A DNA stretch of 64,000 bases from Asterias amurensis. Lineage: Eukaryota > Echinodermata > Asteroidea > Forcipulatida > Asteriidae. A model generated the notes under the pieces. It searched no databases. It was not told where the DNA came from and was given only the letters and a program-made list of their open reading frames with translations. The stretch covers positions 2,043,891-2,107,890 of the forward strand of contig NC_092657.1 in the NCBI RefSeq assembly GCF_032118995.1, read 5' to 3'. The position numbers and the translations under genes were made by a program. This document shows positions 10,868-21,925 of this stretch, piece by piece (position 1 is the first letter of the stretch; every line of letters begins with the position of its first letter).

Positions 10868-11150
10868 AGTAGTTGCTTCTTATATAGCGCGCGTCACTCG
10901 GTGACGCTCAAGGCGCTTTAGCATACAGTATTTCCTGCAAGGTCTGCGGGATTAGACTGCGATTTAAGTATGAGATCTATTCATTTACATAGCACCATGT
11001 AATGGTTTACAAGGTGATGTGGCACAACATGCTGCCAATCCAGTCAGGAACACACGGGCGAACCACTTCTCTTTCGATTAGTGCACTGTTTTTGACGCAC
11101 GCGTTACACAACGCACGGGACCAACGGCTTTACGTCCCGTCTGAAGGACG
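10868..11150 (+). mobile_element. SINE-like retroposon, same family as 3545-3925
   Basis: TATATAGCGCGCGTCACTCG, GGCGCTTTAGC, then GGTTTACAAGGTGATGTGGC, CTTCTCTTTCGATTAGTGCA and GGGACCAACGGCTTTACG. The order matches 3555-3785. Confidence 0.6.
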
Positions 11151-11429
11151 AATTGAACAAACAAGGCAGGTATTATGCATTAACTGGATCATCAAAAACA
11201 CTACACTGCTGGTGGTTCCCATGAAGTAGAAACAATTGATGCTTCAAAATGTTGTCACGAGTAGTGTTAAGTGACATACCATAATAAGTAGGAATTCAGA
11301 TTAACGTCTATTATTTGCTCATGCATGCATGAGCAGCACTGTGATGTGTCACTTATAAGCCAAAGTGCAAACCGAAATGAACTTAAGAGGATACATACTT
11401 TGAGAAGCCAAACTTGTTATTATCTACTT

Positions 11430-11760
11430 CACTATCTGTCGCTATGATCGATCATTATTATTTTTAGGCTGTGTTCATCCACATGTAAGATGAAGCCCTC
11501 ATTCGAACACAATTCGTTTCTATTTCTTGCAGTTCTGGTCCATGTTATTCCTGCATATACCCTGATGTCATCTCTCCACCCTCTTCTCTGTCTACCTCTT
11601 TTCCTTTTCCCTGCCCTTGGTTGCCAATCCATTATTCTTGTTGTTCATCTTATGTCGATTATTCGGGTAGTGCGTCCAGCCCATCTCAATTTAGCTTGTT
11701 TTATTGTCCTATCTCTTAATCTTCCCGTTTTCTTTCGTATTTCTGTGCATTTAATCCTGT
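11430..11760 (-). pseudogene. non-LTR retrotransposon (LINE) ORF2 C-terminal fragment
   Basis: The - strand encodes a recognisable LINE endonuclease/reverse-transcriptase tail. It has IKQAKLRWAGRTTR, a stop codon, then MDWQPRAGKRKRGRQRRGWR, DDIRVYAGITWTRTARNRNE and the terminal helix region. The GRxRxxWRDDI...AG..W...A.(D/N)R pattern is characteristic of LINE ORF2 C-termini; it follows the RT domain and no enzymatic core remains. The internal stop and missing 5' part make it a dead fragment. Confidence 0.75.
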
Positions 11761-11815
11761 ATCTAATTGAGATATGTATCATTTGTCTCTCCATTGCCCA
11801 CTATCATTACTATTT

Positions 11816-11940
11816 GGCAATCCCAGCTACAGTTGGGCCATCCTACAGCTGTATAACAAAGCGGGGACATCCCGAATGTAACACTGAAGTTGGGACCGAT
11901 CGCAACTACAGTTGGGATGATTCTACAGTTGGGCCGTTAT
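11816..11940. repeat. palindromic TTGGG repeat P, right block
   Basis: CAATCCCAGCTACAGTTGGG, then GAAGTTGGGACCG, CTACAGTTGGGATG and CTACAGTTGGGCC. It partners the block at 10757-10840. Confidence 0.65.
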
Positions 11941-12079
11941 AGCCTCAACCCTCTTCTTCCCTCTTCTGTCTCTGTGAATTCTCGGTAAAACAAATAACTT
12001 GAGATTTGTAGAGTTTGTAGAAGAGGTTTACCATCTGTGAATATAAAGCAATCAGTACGTGAATTCGATATAGAGAGTT

Positions 12080-12682
12080 TAAAGGCACTGGGGCAGCCGA
12101 TTTCACGAAACTCTGGGATTAATCTTATCTCGAGTTAGGACGAATAACTCGTCCCAAACGTCGAATGGGTTTAATGCGTTCTAAATGCCAATCAATATGG
12201 AAATTAACTCGTCCTAAGTCCTATGATTAATCCAAGGTTAGGAAGAGTTTGATGATATCGCGACGGCTGGAGACATTTAGTATTGTCAAAGACCAGTGTT
12301 CTCACTTTTGATGTATCCCAACATATGAATAAAATAACCAACCTGGTGATTTTTTTTGCTGAATTGGTCATCATCGAAGTTGCAAGAGAATAATGACAAA
12401 TTTGTGAAGGGTGTTTTTCTTTCACGAAAGAGACAACACCGTGGTTGCACATTGTGTGTGCTTGCAAATAAAAGGCTTCAAGCCGGAAGTATTTTAATTT
12501 TAATTTTATGTAACAGACAAATTTCCTTTTTCTCAAAAAAAAACAAAATACGTTACTTCAGAGGGAGCCGTTTCTCACAACATTTTATACTATCAACAGC
12601 TTTCCCTTGCTCGTTATACCAAGTATAGTTTCTATGCTAACAACTATTTTGAGTAAATACCTTAGTGTTCAGTGCCTTTAAG
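12080..12682. mobile_element. MITE-1 copy carrying a nested MITE-3
   Basis: The left end TTTAAAGGCACTGG is cut by a different element at 12096-12252. MITE-1 resumes with TATTGTCAAAGACCAGTGTT and runs to the end TTAGTGTTCAGTGCCTTTAA. Confidence 0.75.
12096..12252. mobile_element. MITE-3 (GCCGATTTCACGAAACTC ends)
   Basis: The left GCCGATTTCACGAAACTCTG is partnered by AACTCGTCC/GGACGAAT words and TTAATCCAAGGTTAGGAAGA at the right. The same family is at 41745-42300, where it has itself been invaded by MITE-C. Confidence 0.6.
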
Positions 12683-13620
12683 AATTACGCGAATCCACGC
12701 GTGCTAGCTCTGACCGGCTTGGAAGTTTTCCGCGAATGGGTGAGAACTCGGTCATGTAAATATTGAGTTGATTTGTCTTGGGGATGTAACGGGTGATAGC
12801 TTTCCATTATGCTTCACTGAAAATAGTACATTTTATACAAGGGAAATGGGGGCATTGGTTATTGCATGAATACACATTTATTTTTAGTGATATCCCAATT
12901 ATGAACGATGTGTGTTGATTAAACCAAATGATATTCAGACTTTTCTATATCCTTTTATGAATAAATTACCAAACAGGCTGTAATAACAACATAAAATAAA
13001 TTTACCGTAACAAATATTTTAAAGCCATCGCCGGAACTAGGCGAACGTCTTACGCTATGATAATCTTTGGTGTGAAACCACCGTGAAATCTAAGTAAAAT
13101 GCAGGATTAAGCCTAAATTCAATGAGCTATTTCTCTCTCCTCGTGCTTCATTGGAGGATTTGAAATTCCCTTAAACCATCTATAAATAAGAGTCCCCAGA
13201 CTAATTAATTACCGTGGTCCTCCATGAATTTCACCATAATTATAGAGAAAGCTTCTTAGGCTATTTATTTATTTTTCATTGCTTTGTACATGTATTGTTA
13301 ATTTTCTTTTTTTTTTTTTTTTTTTTTGTAAATCGTTGTGGTACCTTTTTGTGTGTGTAAGAACGCTATATAAATGCTTAGATTATGACTATTATTGTTA
13401 TTAAAGCCCAGACCCATTTCAGGGAGATAACTTGATTTACACTCTATTTTCAAGAAGATAAATAATTGTGTGTTAGGGATTACATTACGAGGGGATAGGG
13501 GGACACGTCTGGCCACACTGCAAACAACCAGGGTGTTAAAATTGTGTCTCTTCCAATTAGCGCCACCCCGACCCATATGAAAATGTCTTGAAATAGCACT
13601 GAGCTTACTTTGTCACCAGG
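12683..13620. other. no gene seen; poly-T and retroposon-like tail
   Basis: AT-rich. A T-run at 13308-13327 is followed by AAGAACGCTATATAAATGCT and a short ATT repeat near 13341-13401, which resembles a retroposon tail. No exon is supported. Confidence 0.4.
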
Positions 13621-13746
13621 GGTTTGTTATTATATTATGTTTGGCCACATAACGAGGTTAGTGTTTGACATTGAAACCGTCCAACCAGAGATGAACTAGA
13701 TTTGGTTGAACCATAATATTATTTCCCTTCCTCCATGGTTAAATAT

Positions 13747-14110
13747 TAAAGGCACTAGATCACCTTTGGTTAATAAAAAAAATATTAGCTGTTAACACTA
13801 AAAGTTACTTGGTACTAGCAACGGGGAGCTTCTGGTAGTAAAAATTGTGATAAACGACTCCCTACATGGAGGAATATTATTCCTCCATGCTGTGAATAAC
13901 GTAGTTTTTGAGAAAGAGCTAATGTCTCACTAAAATGTTTGAATCTGAAAAAGGGGTCTTTGGGGCTAGCTGGAGCCTTTCTCATGCATTTGAAAGCATT
14001 GTTCAACATGCGTCTTTTTTCTTTCATTATTCTCTTGCACACCCGATGACCAGTTGAGCCATAATTTTCACAGGTTTGTTATTTTATGCATGCTGGGGTG
14101 AAAATAGGCC
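13747..14110. mobile_element. MITE-1 copy, right end missing
   Basis: TTAAAGGCACTAGATCACCT opens it. The body runs to GGTTTGTTATTTTATGCATG and the right TIR is absent at the duplication junction. Confidence 0.7.
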
Positions 14111-14246
14111 TAGCCTACTGTTATGCTGTTATGTTGGGCCACGTAACGAGGTTACCAGGTGTTTGCCATTGAAACCGTCCATTCAGAGTTGATGAACTAG
14201 ATTAGGTTGAACCATAACACTATTTTCCTTCCTCCGTGGTTAATGG

Positions 14247-14893
14247 TTAAAGGTATTGGATACGTTTGGTAATTACTCAAAATATATATTTGCATACAAA
14301 CATTGGTAACGAGCAACGTAGAGTTGTTGATAGTATAAAGTATTGTGAGAAACGACTCCCTCTGAAGAAACGCAGTGTTGTGCAATGATGTCCAATTGAG
14401 CCAAAATTTGCTCAGGTTTGTTACTTAATGCATAATGTTGGGATACAACAAATGAGAATAAGCCTACTGGTCTTTAAAGACAGTGGACACTATCGGCAAT
14501 TGTCAAAGACTAGTCTTCACAGTTGGTGTATCTCAACATATGCCTAAAATAACAAACCTGTGAAAATTTGAGCTTAATCGGTCGTCGAAGTTGCGAGATA
14601 ATGATGAAAGAAACAACACCCTTGTCACACGAAGATGTGTGCTTTCAGATGCTTGATTTCAAGACCTCAAATTCCAAACTTGAGGTTTCGAAATCAAAGT
14701 CGTGGAAAATTACTTCTTTCTCAAAAACTATGTCACTTCAGAGGGAGCCGTTTCTCACAATGTTTTATACCACCAACCTCTCTCCATTACTCGTCACCTA
14801 TTAAGGTTTTTATGATGAATATTATTTTGAGTAATTACCAATAGTGTCCAGTGCCTTTAACAACTACCAAATGTGTCTTGTGCCTTTAAACCA
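14247..14893. mobile_element. MITE-1 copy split by a second MITE-1
   Basis: Opens with TTAAAGGTATTGGATACGTT and reads to CTGGTCTTTAA near 14475. It resumes after the nested copy with CAACTACCAAATGTGTCTTG and ends TGCCTTTAA at 14893. It also has an internal deletion. Confidence 0.8.
14473..14862. mobile_element. MITE-1 copy, full length, nested
   Basis: Ends TTAAAGACAGTGGACACTAT and ATAGTGTCCAGTGCCTTTAA. Removing the element and one TTAA restores GTCTTTAACAACTACC. In other MITE-1 copies the same position reads GTCTTTGACAATTACC, so the target was TTAA and it was duplicated. Confidence 0.88.
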
Positions 14894-15504
14894 ACTTTTA
14901 CTGATGAATAACGTTGATATTATTATTATCAAGGCTACCCTGTGTATTTACCCAATTAGTCCACCGTAGAGTCTCATCATGCGTAGGCGACCATCTTCTA
15001 TTTTTATCTCAGAGCGATGGCAGATATAGGCATTAAACAGCCACCAAGATAAGTCACTGATTATATGTTTTCATGGAAGACAGAAAAGGAAAAACAAAAA
15101 AACCCAATCACCACAATGGCCTGGACACGCAGAGAGGATCGGACTCAAAAAGAAACCCGAGTGTGTTATGTATCGCATAAACTAGTATGATCGACAAGTG
15201 TAAGGTGACGAGGCACAAATCGCACAGTTCATTCTCGATCCGGTCTGAGCACAGCTTTGGGGACTTTCGTCTGGACGTTTACATCTTACAAACAAAGTCT
15301 TGTGATTTTGATTTTGTGCCATTAACTAAAGCAACTTGCATAGAATCTGAGTGTCAAGATTTTGTTATACGTATCTTTTTTTGTTTTGCAAGACGCATCA
15401 TTGTGGGTGAACTTCAGATGCCATTCCAGTGGTTTTCTTCTTGTGCATGTGGGAATTGAACTAGCCTCCATGCTTGGACTCTTCCTGATCATTGACTTTT
15501 TATG
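14894..15504. other. no recognised feature
   Basis: Contains short open frames without splice support or codon bias. No repeats recognised. Confidence 0.4.
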
Positions 15505-15594
15505 GTGCGGCCATCTTGCTTTTTTCTATTCAACTCATTGTTACCAGACCGAGGCTTGGGTGAAACTACATAGTCTGGTACCTTTCATGATGGA
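15505..15594. mobile_element. element T fragment
   Basis: GTGCGGCCATCTTGCTTTTT, CAACTCATTGTTACCAGACC and AGTCTGGTACC align with the T elements at 3025-3180 and 48261-48420. Confidence 0.5.
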
Positions 15595-15835
15595 AGAATA
15601 GAACTGCGACTGTCACTGTTGTATCCAGGGTACCTGACACGACCATAGCACACAGAACAGGTGCATTGATAGCATCAAACGTTTCTAGCTCATTTTGTGA
15701 GCTTGTACAACAAGTAGCTACAAATAACTCTGGCTGGACTCGAACCGGAGCACATTCGCTCTATCACTAGCTGTCATTCATCGAAGCAACGAGTTACATG
15801 ACGAAAGATTTGTGGTACCTCTGGCTTTCACACGC

Positions 15836-16507
15836 ATGCTGAACGTATCTCCAAGCATGGCCACTAAAAGACATTACAGTTGCAACCACTTAAAGTTGTG
15901 CACGGCCGAGAGTACATCCATCTATGAGAAGCCAGACAGCTTCGGTTGGCTCAAGGCTTTTGATCCCAGTAGAACCTACCCCGGAGCAAGCTACAACCTT
16001 CTCCCGTCCTCATCATCTCTAGTATTGCCCGCACTCTGCCCGAAGAAGGCACCCGGGATGTATCGCCCATCCCATTACGACTCACCGCGGCGGGACACAC
16101 GGTCCAGGTCCCTTACCCCCGTTCTTCCCAGGTGCTCAACGGTACCCACTTTACCCCTCTTGACGATAGAGGAACAAGATCCTCCCCCAGACGTGGACCA
16201 CTACCCCTCCTCTAAACACACCACGGAAAACCCAGAAGGAGCAGTAATTGAGGATCCGAGCTGTACCGGCGTCTCGGAGCGACTCAGCTGGCCGATTCGC
16301 CCTAGTCTTCCCCCGCGGCGCCAGACTGTTCCGATGTTCCGAAAGACGAGGAGAGTGCGTTTCCTCTCGGGCACGACGGATCATCAGGACTCGTTTGAAG
16401 GGCAGTATGAGAAAGCATTCCATGTGACATTTGTTCTGACTCACCAGGAGGCAGGGACGAACGAAAGGGTCCGGGCTGACCATACAAGAGGCTGTCGCTC
16501 CTATTAA
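15836..16507 (+). CDS. single-exon protein, 223 aa, paralogue of the 40.05-40.95 kb gene
   Basis: An intact open frame from ATG 15836 (a GTG 24 bases upstream is not a likely start; the next ATG is 15857) to TAA. I do not recognise the family. Residues 31-46 read EKPDSFGWLKAFDPSR and residues 185-201 DSFEGQYEKAFHVTFVL. Both motifs recur in the - strand gene at 40052-40948, as EKPDEFGWLRAFDPKR and DSYEGLYERAYRATFVV. Between them is a Pro/Ser/Arg-rich, probably disordered stretch of about 140 residues. There is no signal peptide or membrane helix, so a cytosolic or nuclear protein is likely. The frame is GC-rich with many CpG codons against an AT-rich background, which supports coding. An AATAAA at 17053-17058 is a plausible poly(A) signal and would give a 3' UTR of about 540 nt. 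An intronless retrocopy origin is possible, but no poly(A) tract follows directly. Confidence 0.82.
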   Translation: MLNVSPSMATKRHYSCNHLKLCTAESTSIYEKPDSFGWLKAFDPSRTYPGASYNLLPSSSSLVLPALCPKKAPGMYRPSHYDSPRRDTRSRSLTPVLPRCSTVPTLPLLTIEEQDPPPDVDHYPSSKHTTENPEGAVIEDPSCTGVSERLSWPIRPSLPPRRQTVPMFRKTRRVRFLSGTTDHQDSFEGQYEKAFHVTFVLTHQEAGTNERVRADHTRGCRSY

Positions 16508-16682
16508 CACTATGAACCCGTGTGTACTCTAGCTGTCTCAGGAAAACTACTAAAACTGAATAACTCTTTCTAAAATTATTAATTTACCCTCATGATCCTT
16601 CCAGTTTCGTTCCATTGCATTTTCGTATCTTTTCAAAGAATTAACTTGGAAAATACTACTGCTAATTTGTTTAGCCAATACA

Positions 16683-16900
16683 TCGCGGTCAAGTGGTTAG
16701 ACTGCAGGACTTGCAATCACACGGTTGAGGGTTCGAATCCACCAGCTAACTGCTGATTTCACAATGACTAGAACAAATATTGTCGTCTAGTTAAGCAATC
16801 TGAACGACCGTTAGTTAATGAATCACATTTTCTTGATTTGTGTAATTCATAATCATAGACGATAAACCAATGTTTGTGAGAGAGATTGGCTGTTGCAAGC
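16683..16900 (+). mobile_element. tRNA-derived SINE in the 3' region of the 15.8 kb gene
   Basis: A-box-like GGTCAAGTGGTTAGACTG at about 16688 and a perfect B box GGTTCGAATCC (16730-16740) have tRNA spacing, but the acceptor strands do not pair. This is a SINE head rather than a tRNA gene. The following GCTAACTGCTGATTTCACAA is presumably the SINE body; its 3' limit is uncertain. Confidence 0.6.
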
Positions 16901-17052
16901 TTGGTGTTTATATCCCTTTGTGGGAGTTTGCCGAGTTCTCTTGATGGGAAGATCATTCAAACAAACAAATATGATAATTATATTTTGTATGATTACATAA
17001 TGTTATGAATTCAGCTGTTGCATTTATTTCAATTGTTTAGTCGCCATAAAAC

Positions 17053-17058
17053 AATAAA
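17053..17058 (+). terminator. candidate poly(A) signal for the 15.8 kb gene
   Basis: AATAAA within ACAATAAAGAAATGC, the first good + strand hexamer after the stop codon at 16507. Confidence 0.45.
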
Positions 17059-17569
17059 GAAATGCAACAACCGCTTTGGGTTTTTACAACAACGACATTG
17101 TGCTTATAATAGCTGAACATTGTTCATTTTTTTGCTTCTATTTTCTCCTGACTCTCAAAGCGGATTATGCTTAAAATTACAAAGGTTTCGTTTTCCATCT
17201 TTGTGATCACAAAACATGAACACTATATTATATGCGGCTATTTTGTTGGTTTTACTGCAAAACGGACAAGCCAAAATTTCCACAGGTTTGTTATTTCATG
17301 TACGGTGTTGACCATTTTGCCAGATCTATCATCAATCCCGTAGGCCTAACGTTATCTTCACTTGCAAAATAAATCTATCAGAATGCGAACAGTATTGGGA
17401 CACTCCGAAGCCATTCCAACACTCTATATTTAAAAAATATAATCTTGAGTTTCTACTGTTTCACCCGTGGAAAAAACCGGTATCACTAAGCTTTATAACG
17501 AGCCGCGTTCGGTCTGATGCAAACGAAATTCTATCTTCAGCATAACAACTGTATGCAAAGTAGTCTATT

Positions 17570-17820
17570 CAGGGGTCGAAATTAAGTGTATTTCCATGGT
17601 AGTCAGCAGGGCTAGTGACCAATAATTTTTAGTAGCCCTGATTAGATTTTGGTAGCCCGAAAGACACATTATGTCTCGCGTCACGGCTCAAACTTTACAA
17701 TACATGATTTTTGCATTATTTTTCCACTAGCCCGTCGGGCTATCAAACTGGAAAAATGAGTAGCCCGGCTGTAAATCTGGTAGTCCCGGGCTAGCGGGCT
17801 AGTGGCAATTTCGACCCCTG
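17570..17820. mobile_element. CAGGGGTCGAAATT palindromic element, complete
   Basis: A 251-bp element. CAGGGGTCGAAATTAAG at the left pairs with CAATTTCGACCCCTG at the right. The interior repeats (G)GTAGCCC / CTAGCCCG. It is flanked by the direct repeat CTATT (17565-17569 and 17821-17825), a perfect 5-bp target duplication. The CAGGGG terminus recalls hAT elements, but hAT normally duplicates 8 bp, so the superfamily is left open. Confidence 0.82.
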
Positions 17821-17823
17821 CTA

Positions 17824-18223
17824 TTAAAGGCATGGACACTATTGGTAATTACTCAAAATAATTGTTAGCATAAAAACTTACTTAGTAAACGAGTAGAGGA
17901 CAGCTGTTGATAGCATACAATATTGTGAGAAACGACTCCCTCTAAACATCGAGCAAACTAGTCTATAGCTCCATGGTATGAAGTAACGTATACTTTTTGA
18001 GAAAGAGGTAATTTCTACCTCAAATAAGGGTTCAGGCTTGAAGCCTTTTTCGGCATCTGCAAGCACACACATTTTTTTGTGCATTTTCTGTTATTATTTT
18101 CTTGCAAATTCGATTACAAATTGAGTCAAAATTTTTACAGATTTGTTATTTTATGAATGTGTTGGAATACACCAAATGAGAATACTGGTTTTTAACTTTA
18201 CCAAACGTGTCAAGTACCTTTAA
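17824..18223. mobile_element. MITE-1 copy, full length
   Basis: TTAAAGGCATGGACACTATT to CAAACGTGTCAAGTACCTTTAA (last part). It begins inside the target duplication of the preceding element. Confidence 0.8.
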
Positions 18224-19310
18224 CTGTAGTATGGAATTTCACTTCCGAGGATTCTTCTTGAATATCGCATGAGGCAACGACCGTTGAGTGTGGCTCGGAG
18301 ACGGTAGAGTGAGTGGCGCTGGATGGTAGGGAATACGAAACGCCGTAACCCACTGTAAATGCAATAGAACTGTTCAATTATACATGCATCTCAAATACAG
18401 GCCTAGAGCCAGGGTTTTATACTTGTTTTATACTTGTGTGATCAACATTAAACCTTGAATTAACAAACCTGTGAAAGTTTGGGCTTAATCACTTGTGTTA
18501 GTCAGGAGAAAATAATGAAGAAAAAAAGAAAAAATACACAATTTTCAGCGTGTAAACGCATTTTCCTTATATTTAAATGTAGCAACCGAAATTATCTGCT
18601 GTTTTTTTACAGGTTTTTATACGCAGTTTTCTCGAACATGTGACTTAATTTCAAAAGAAAACATTTCATAGTCATGAACTTCGAAATCAGTGAACATCAC
18701 AGTATCCTCTAATCATATTTTAAAGTAAAACTGAGTAAGCTGTTAAGTTTTACTATTTTTGTTATTTTTTTGATTCAAAATCTGATATTTTTGTAAATAT
18801 TTCTAATGAAGTTTTTAATGCTACATTTGTATTGATGATTTGTTTGTTTTTGAACCTGTATATAGGCTGTGGTGTTTTTTGGGTTAATTTTGTTATTATA
18901 TTTTGCAGCTCAGCTTTACGGCTGCCATGATGAAATATAGATCAATAAACCAATATTTAAGTAAGATTTGTCTGCACTGACTGCGTCCATTGTAAAAACA
19001 TTTACTAAAAACACTGAATGACCATCGTCACAGTAAAACATGTTTTGAAGAATAACATGTCGACGAGGTCGTGGGAAATACTCGGTATAAACAACACTCA
19101 AAACAAAAACATCCACGCCCCCCTTATGATGGATCCGCCACCAAAACAACAACACAAAACAAACGCGTCCAATCCCCTGATGAAGCCGCTAACAAAAAAC
19201 AACAACAACAAAACAACCGGTCCACTGCCTCCCAATAGACCGTCACGTGACTGCTGCTCATTCCTCAGCTGCGTACCTGGCGTTGCGGTTCCTATAGTAC
19301 CCGGATCCCC
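18224..19310. other. no gene seen
   Basis: AT-rich to about 18960, then a region with CAAAACAACAACAAAA simple sequence near 19090-19215. No exon supported. Confidence 0.35.
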
Positions 19311-19313
19311 CAG

Positions 19314-19735
19314 TGACGTCACTCGGACCTGTCGGCAGTAAACACGATAGACTGGTCCCCTGTTTCTACACACTAGCATAAATATTGTATTGGCTTGAAA
19401 GGTATGCACATGTACGTCATATTTAACTTCAAATCTTTTAGTCACGCCACTCGGACCTGTCTGCGACGACGAGAGCAGTAAACACGCTAGACTGGTCCCC
19501 TGCCTCTACCCGCAAGGAAACAGACAGGTATCGGCTTCATATGTGTACACATGTACGTCAAATTTAACTTCGAATCTCCTTTTAATACCGTAAAGGCAAT
19601 GTGAAATGAATGTGAGGTCAAAGGTGATAATGGACGTAGGCTCAAAGGCAGATCTCTGGCGTGATTCAGGAACCGTGTGACGTCAGATGGTCAGGTTCTA
19701 TAGTAAACACGCTTGTTTTCACTGGGGCCTTTGCA
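19314..19735. repeat. repeat N (DR1 + CRE) preceded by a 130-bp tandem duplication
   Basis: CACTCGGACCTGTC...AGTAAACACG(A/C)TAGACTGGTCCCCTG...ACATGTACGTCA(T/A)ATTTAACTTC occurs twice (about 19319-19440 and 19446-19575). It is followed by the dispersed N motif: AGGTCAAAGGTGA (19615-19627), GGTCTCTGGCG-like text and TGACGTCA (19678-19685). Related copies are at 31070-31165, 44105-44290 and 49810-49940. Confidence 0.65.
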
Positions 19736-20200
19736 GTTGCTCCACGTGCACCACAACCCGTTTTGCGAAACCACGGCTTTGGCTTAGGATTCGACCCCGG
19801 CTAGTCTGGCCCCGTGTTTGTTTGTTTTTTTGACAATTTGCGAGTGCGTTACGTACGCGCTTAGGGCTTTAGACGAGAGGACGGAGCCTGAAGCCGAATG
19901 CAAAGCCGAAGCCGTGGTTTCGAAAAGGGCATATATCGTACGATGCACGATTTCAAACACTCGAGTGAGAAAGGCAGCGTCCATTATTCTGATCGAATAC
20001 AATATATGGGCCGAGAGAGACGCAGATTGAAGGGGTTGCCGTGGAACGAGGTTGACGAACGGCGAATGATGTTGCAAGAAAGCGGCCTTCGGGCATTCTT
20101 GATTCTCGAGTCGAATGGTTGAGACTCTCGTTAGCGGATGTAGAGAACGTGTTGAGAATAAGTAGTAATGGCGCCAAGGCAATTTGTTATTTGCTGGGGT
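19736..20200. other. CpG-rich stretch, coding status unresolved
   Basis: CpG-rich compared with its surroundings, with long frames on both strands. None has a recognisable domain or splice sites I trust, so a CpG-rich regulatory region is as likely as an exon. Confidence 0.3.
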
Positions 20201-21127
20201 AAAAAGGTATAGGCCTATTACATAATTTGTAAATTTGTCAAAATAGTCATTGACAGTGTTCTGTTTGGTGTTTGTGATTGCACGTACACTAACAAACCTG
20301 AGAACAATTTTGGCTTTACGTTGTCTGAGTCAGCATAGTGATAAACCATGCAGATTTTTCAGCAATACAACATTGTCCTTAATTTGGATTGTGACAACCG
20401 AATTAATCATTTGTGTTTTATGTTGAGGTTTTCGGATACAATTTTCTCAAACTATTATGACTTTATCACAAACAAAAGCTCAGCCTAAAGGCGTCACCAT
20501 TTTGTATAACGCGCGGGGTGTGTAGTAACTATTGAGAGTTACTGCACAATATTTGATGTCTGGCCACAGACTCGCTGTTATCACGACGACAGTGCCCCTT
20601 TAAGAAAACACAGTTTCGATCAAGTAAAAAAAGAAAAAAATTACATTTATTTTTATTGTGCAATCAATGTTAGTTCAATTTTGGTTTAATATCCGGTATT
20701 GATCACGTCTTCGGAAAAAAAAACTATGTAAGTAAAAAATACAAGAAACCTTATGTTTCCACGGAATACGATCGGCACTTACCCGGAGTCGACTCAGCTC
20801 AAGCCGGCGATTCGCACGACTTGGCCCCACGGAAACTGACCTCCGTGTCCCGGATTCTATGTTTACTTTCAGACTGCCGTATTGTGGTTATCTCAAGCAT
20901 TGCAGATGACAACGGCATGCAGTATTTTTTATAACGTTCGATAGTCACCATGTTTTATTCAAGACATTATAGACCTATAGTATGAGCACGGAGTTTTTTG
21001 TGTTAGGGCCTAGCATTCAAACAATGTTGACATTAATTTGATATAATTTCCTGATTTTCGTAGACATTATTTTGTATCCCCGATGAAACATTTTATTTGA
21101 AGCGCTGTTTCCAAACGACCCCCCCCC

Positions 21128-21161
<34 letters not shown>

Positions 21162-21540
21162 GTAATAATAATAATAATAAAAGAAAAAAAAGAAAAAAAA
21201 CTACCCACTTACATTAACCACAAAAAACATATATCGCATAAAATTGCAAGATTATTGTCTGCACGTGATGGCTGATGGACGCAAAGTAATTGCGGGATTA
21301 TTTACTACTCTTTTTTTATTGGTGATTTTCTTCAAACAATACCTAATTAAAAGCTTCATATTACTTTATTAAATCGAAATAAACATAGATTTAAAACATA
21401 AATCTAAATTTTGTGCCAGTTCGTTTATACAGCCCTTGCACGTCAGTTTTGTTAACAAAATATATCAAATGAGAAATGATGATTTTCACTCCACAATTCA
21501 AGAAGAATATTGTCACAATGCCTATTACACAAATCTTTGA
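20201..21540. other. no gene seen; purine tract
   Basis: No exon supported. A poly-A run with AATAATAAT sequence lies at about 21121-21200 and resembles a retroposon tail. Confidence 0.35.
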
Positions 21541-21885
21541 AATGACTAACAATGTCAGGTCTACACGAATCTGGTTGATTTTCCTGCAGACACCAATTTC
21601 CTGACCGACACGGTCTAGACACCCGCCTCGACCGTTGATTACTACGCCTACGGCATAAACGAAGTAATTAAAAGCATGGAATCCAGGTATTCTTAATAAG
21701 AAATTAAATGGACAAAAATCATTACTATTACAAAATATGTAATCCTGTTCGAGACATCACTGCCTCTTTTTCAGGGCAACTTTTTAAAGAGCTGCTAATA
21801 ATTACTAACAATGTCAGGTATCCCAATAGAGACACGAATCTGGTTGATTTTTCTGCCGATACGGTCTAGACACCCGCAAATAAAT
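21541..21885. repeat. direct repeat pair of about 80 bp
   Basis: ACTAACAATGTCAGGT..ACACGAATCTGGTTGATTTT(C/T)CTGC..ACGGTCTAGACACCCGC is present at about 21544-21625 and about 21803-21880. Confidence 0.6.
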
Positions 21886-21925
21886 AGATTGGCAAATAAA
21901 TATTAAATGACATAGATTACCATTA

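Larger units (their letters stand above)
13627..14893. repeat. about 480-bp segmental tandem duplication of flank plus MITE-1
   Basis: Flanking text (GGCCACATAACGAGGTTA, TTGAAACCGTCCA, GATGAACTAGAT, GGTTGAACCATAA) precedes a MITE-1 left end at 13627-13750. It recurs at 14118-14250 before another MITE-1 left end. The MITE was therefore duplicated together with its neighbourhood. The second unit later received a further MITE-1 (14473-14862). Confidence 0.75.

Noticed and set aside
11490..11942. 150-residue + strand open frame
   Set aside because: It is the reverse strand of a LINE C-terminal fragment plus palindromic repeats; the LINE reading on the - strand explains the sequence better.
16683..16752. 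Possible tRNA gene
   Set aside because: A and B boxes are present, but acceptor and T stems do not pair, so it is a tRNA-derived SINE head.
19784..20182. 132-residue - strand open frame in the CpG-rich patch
   Set aside because: No recognisable domain, competing frames on the other strand, and no splice or promoter support.
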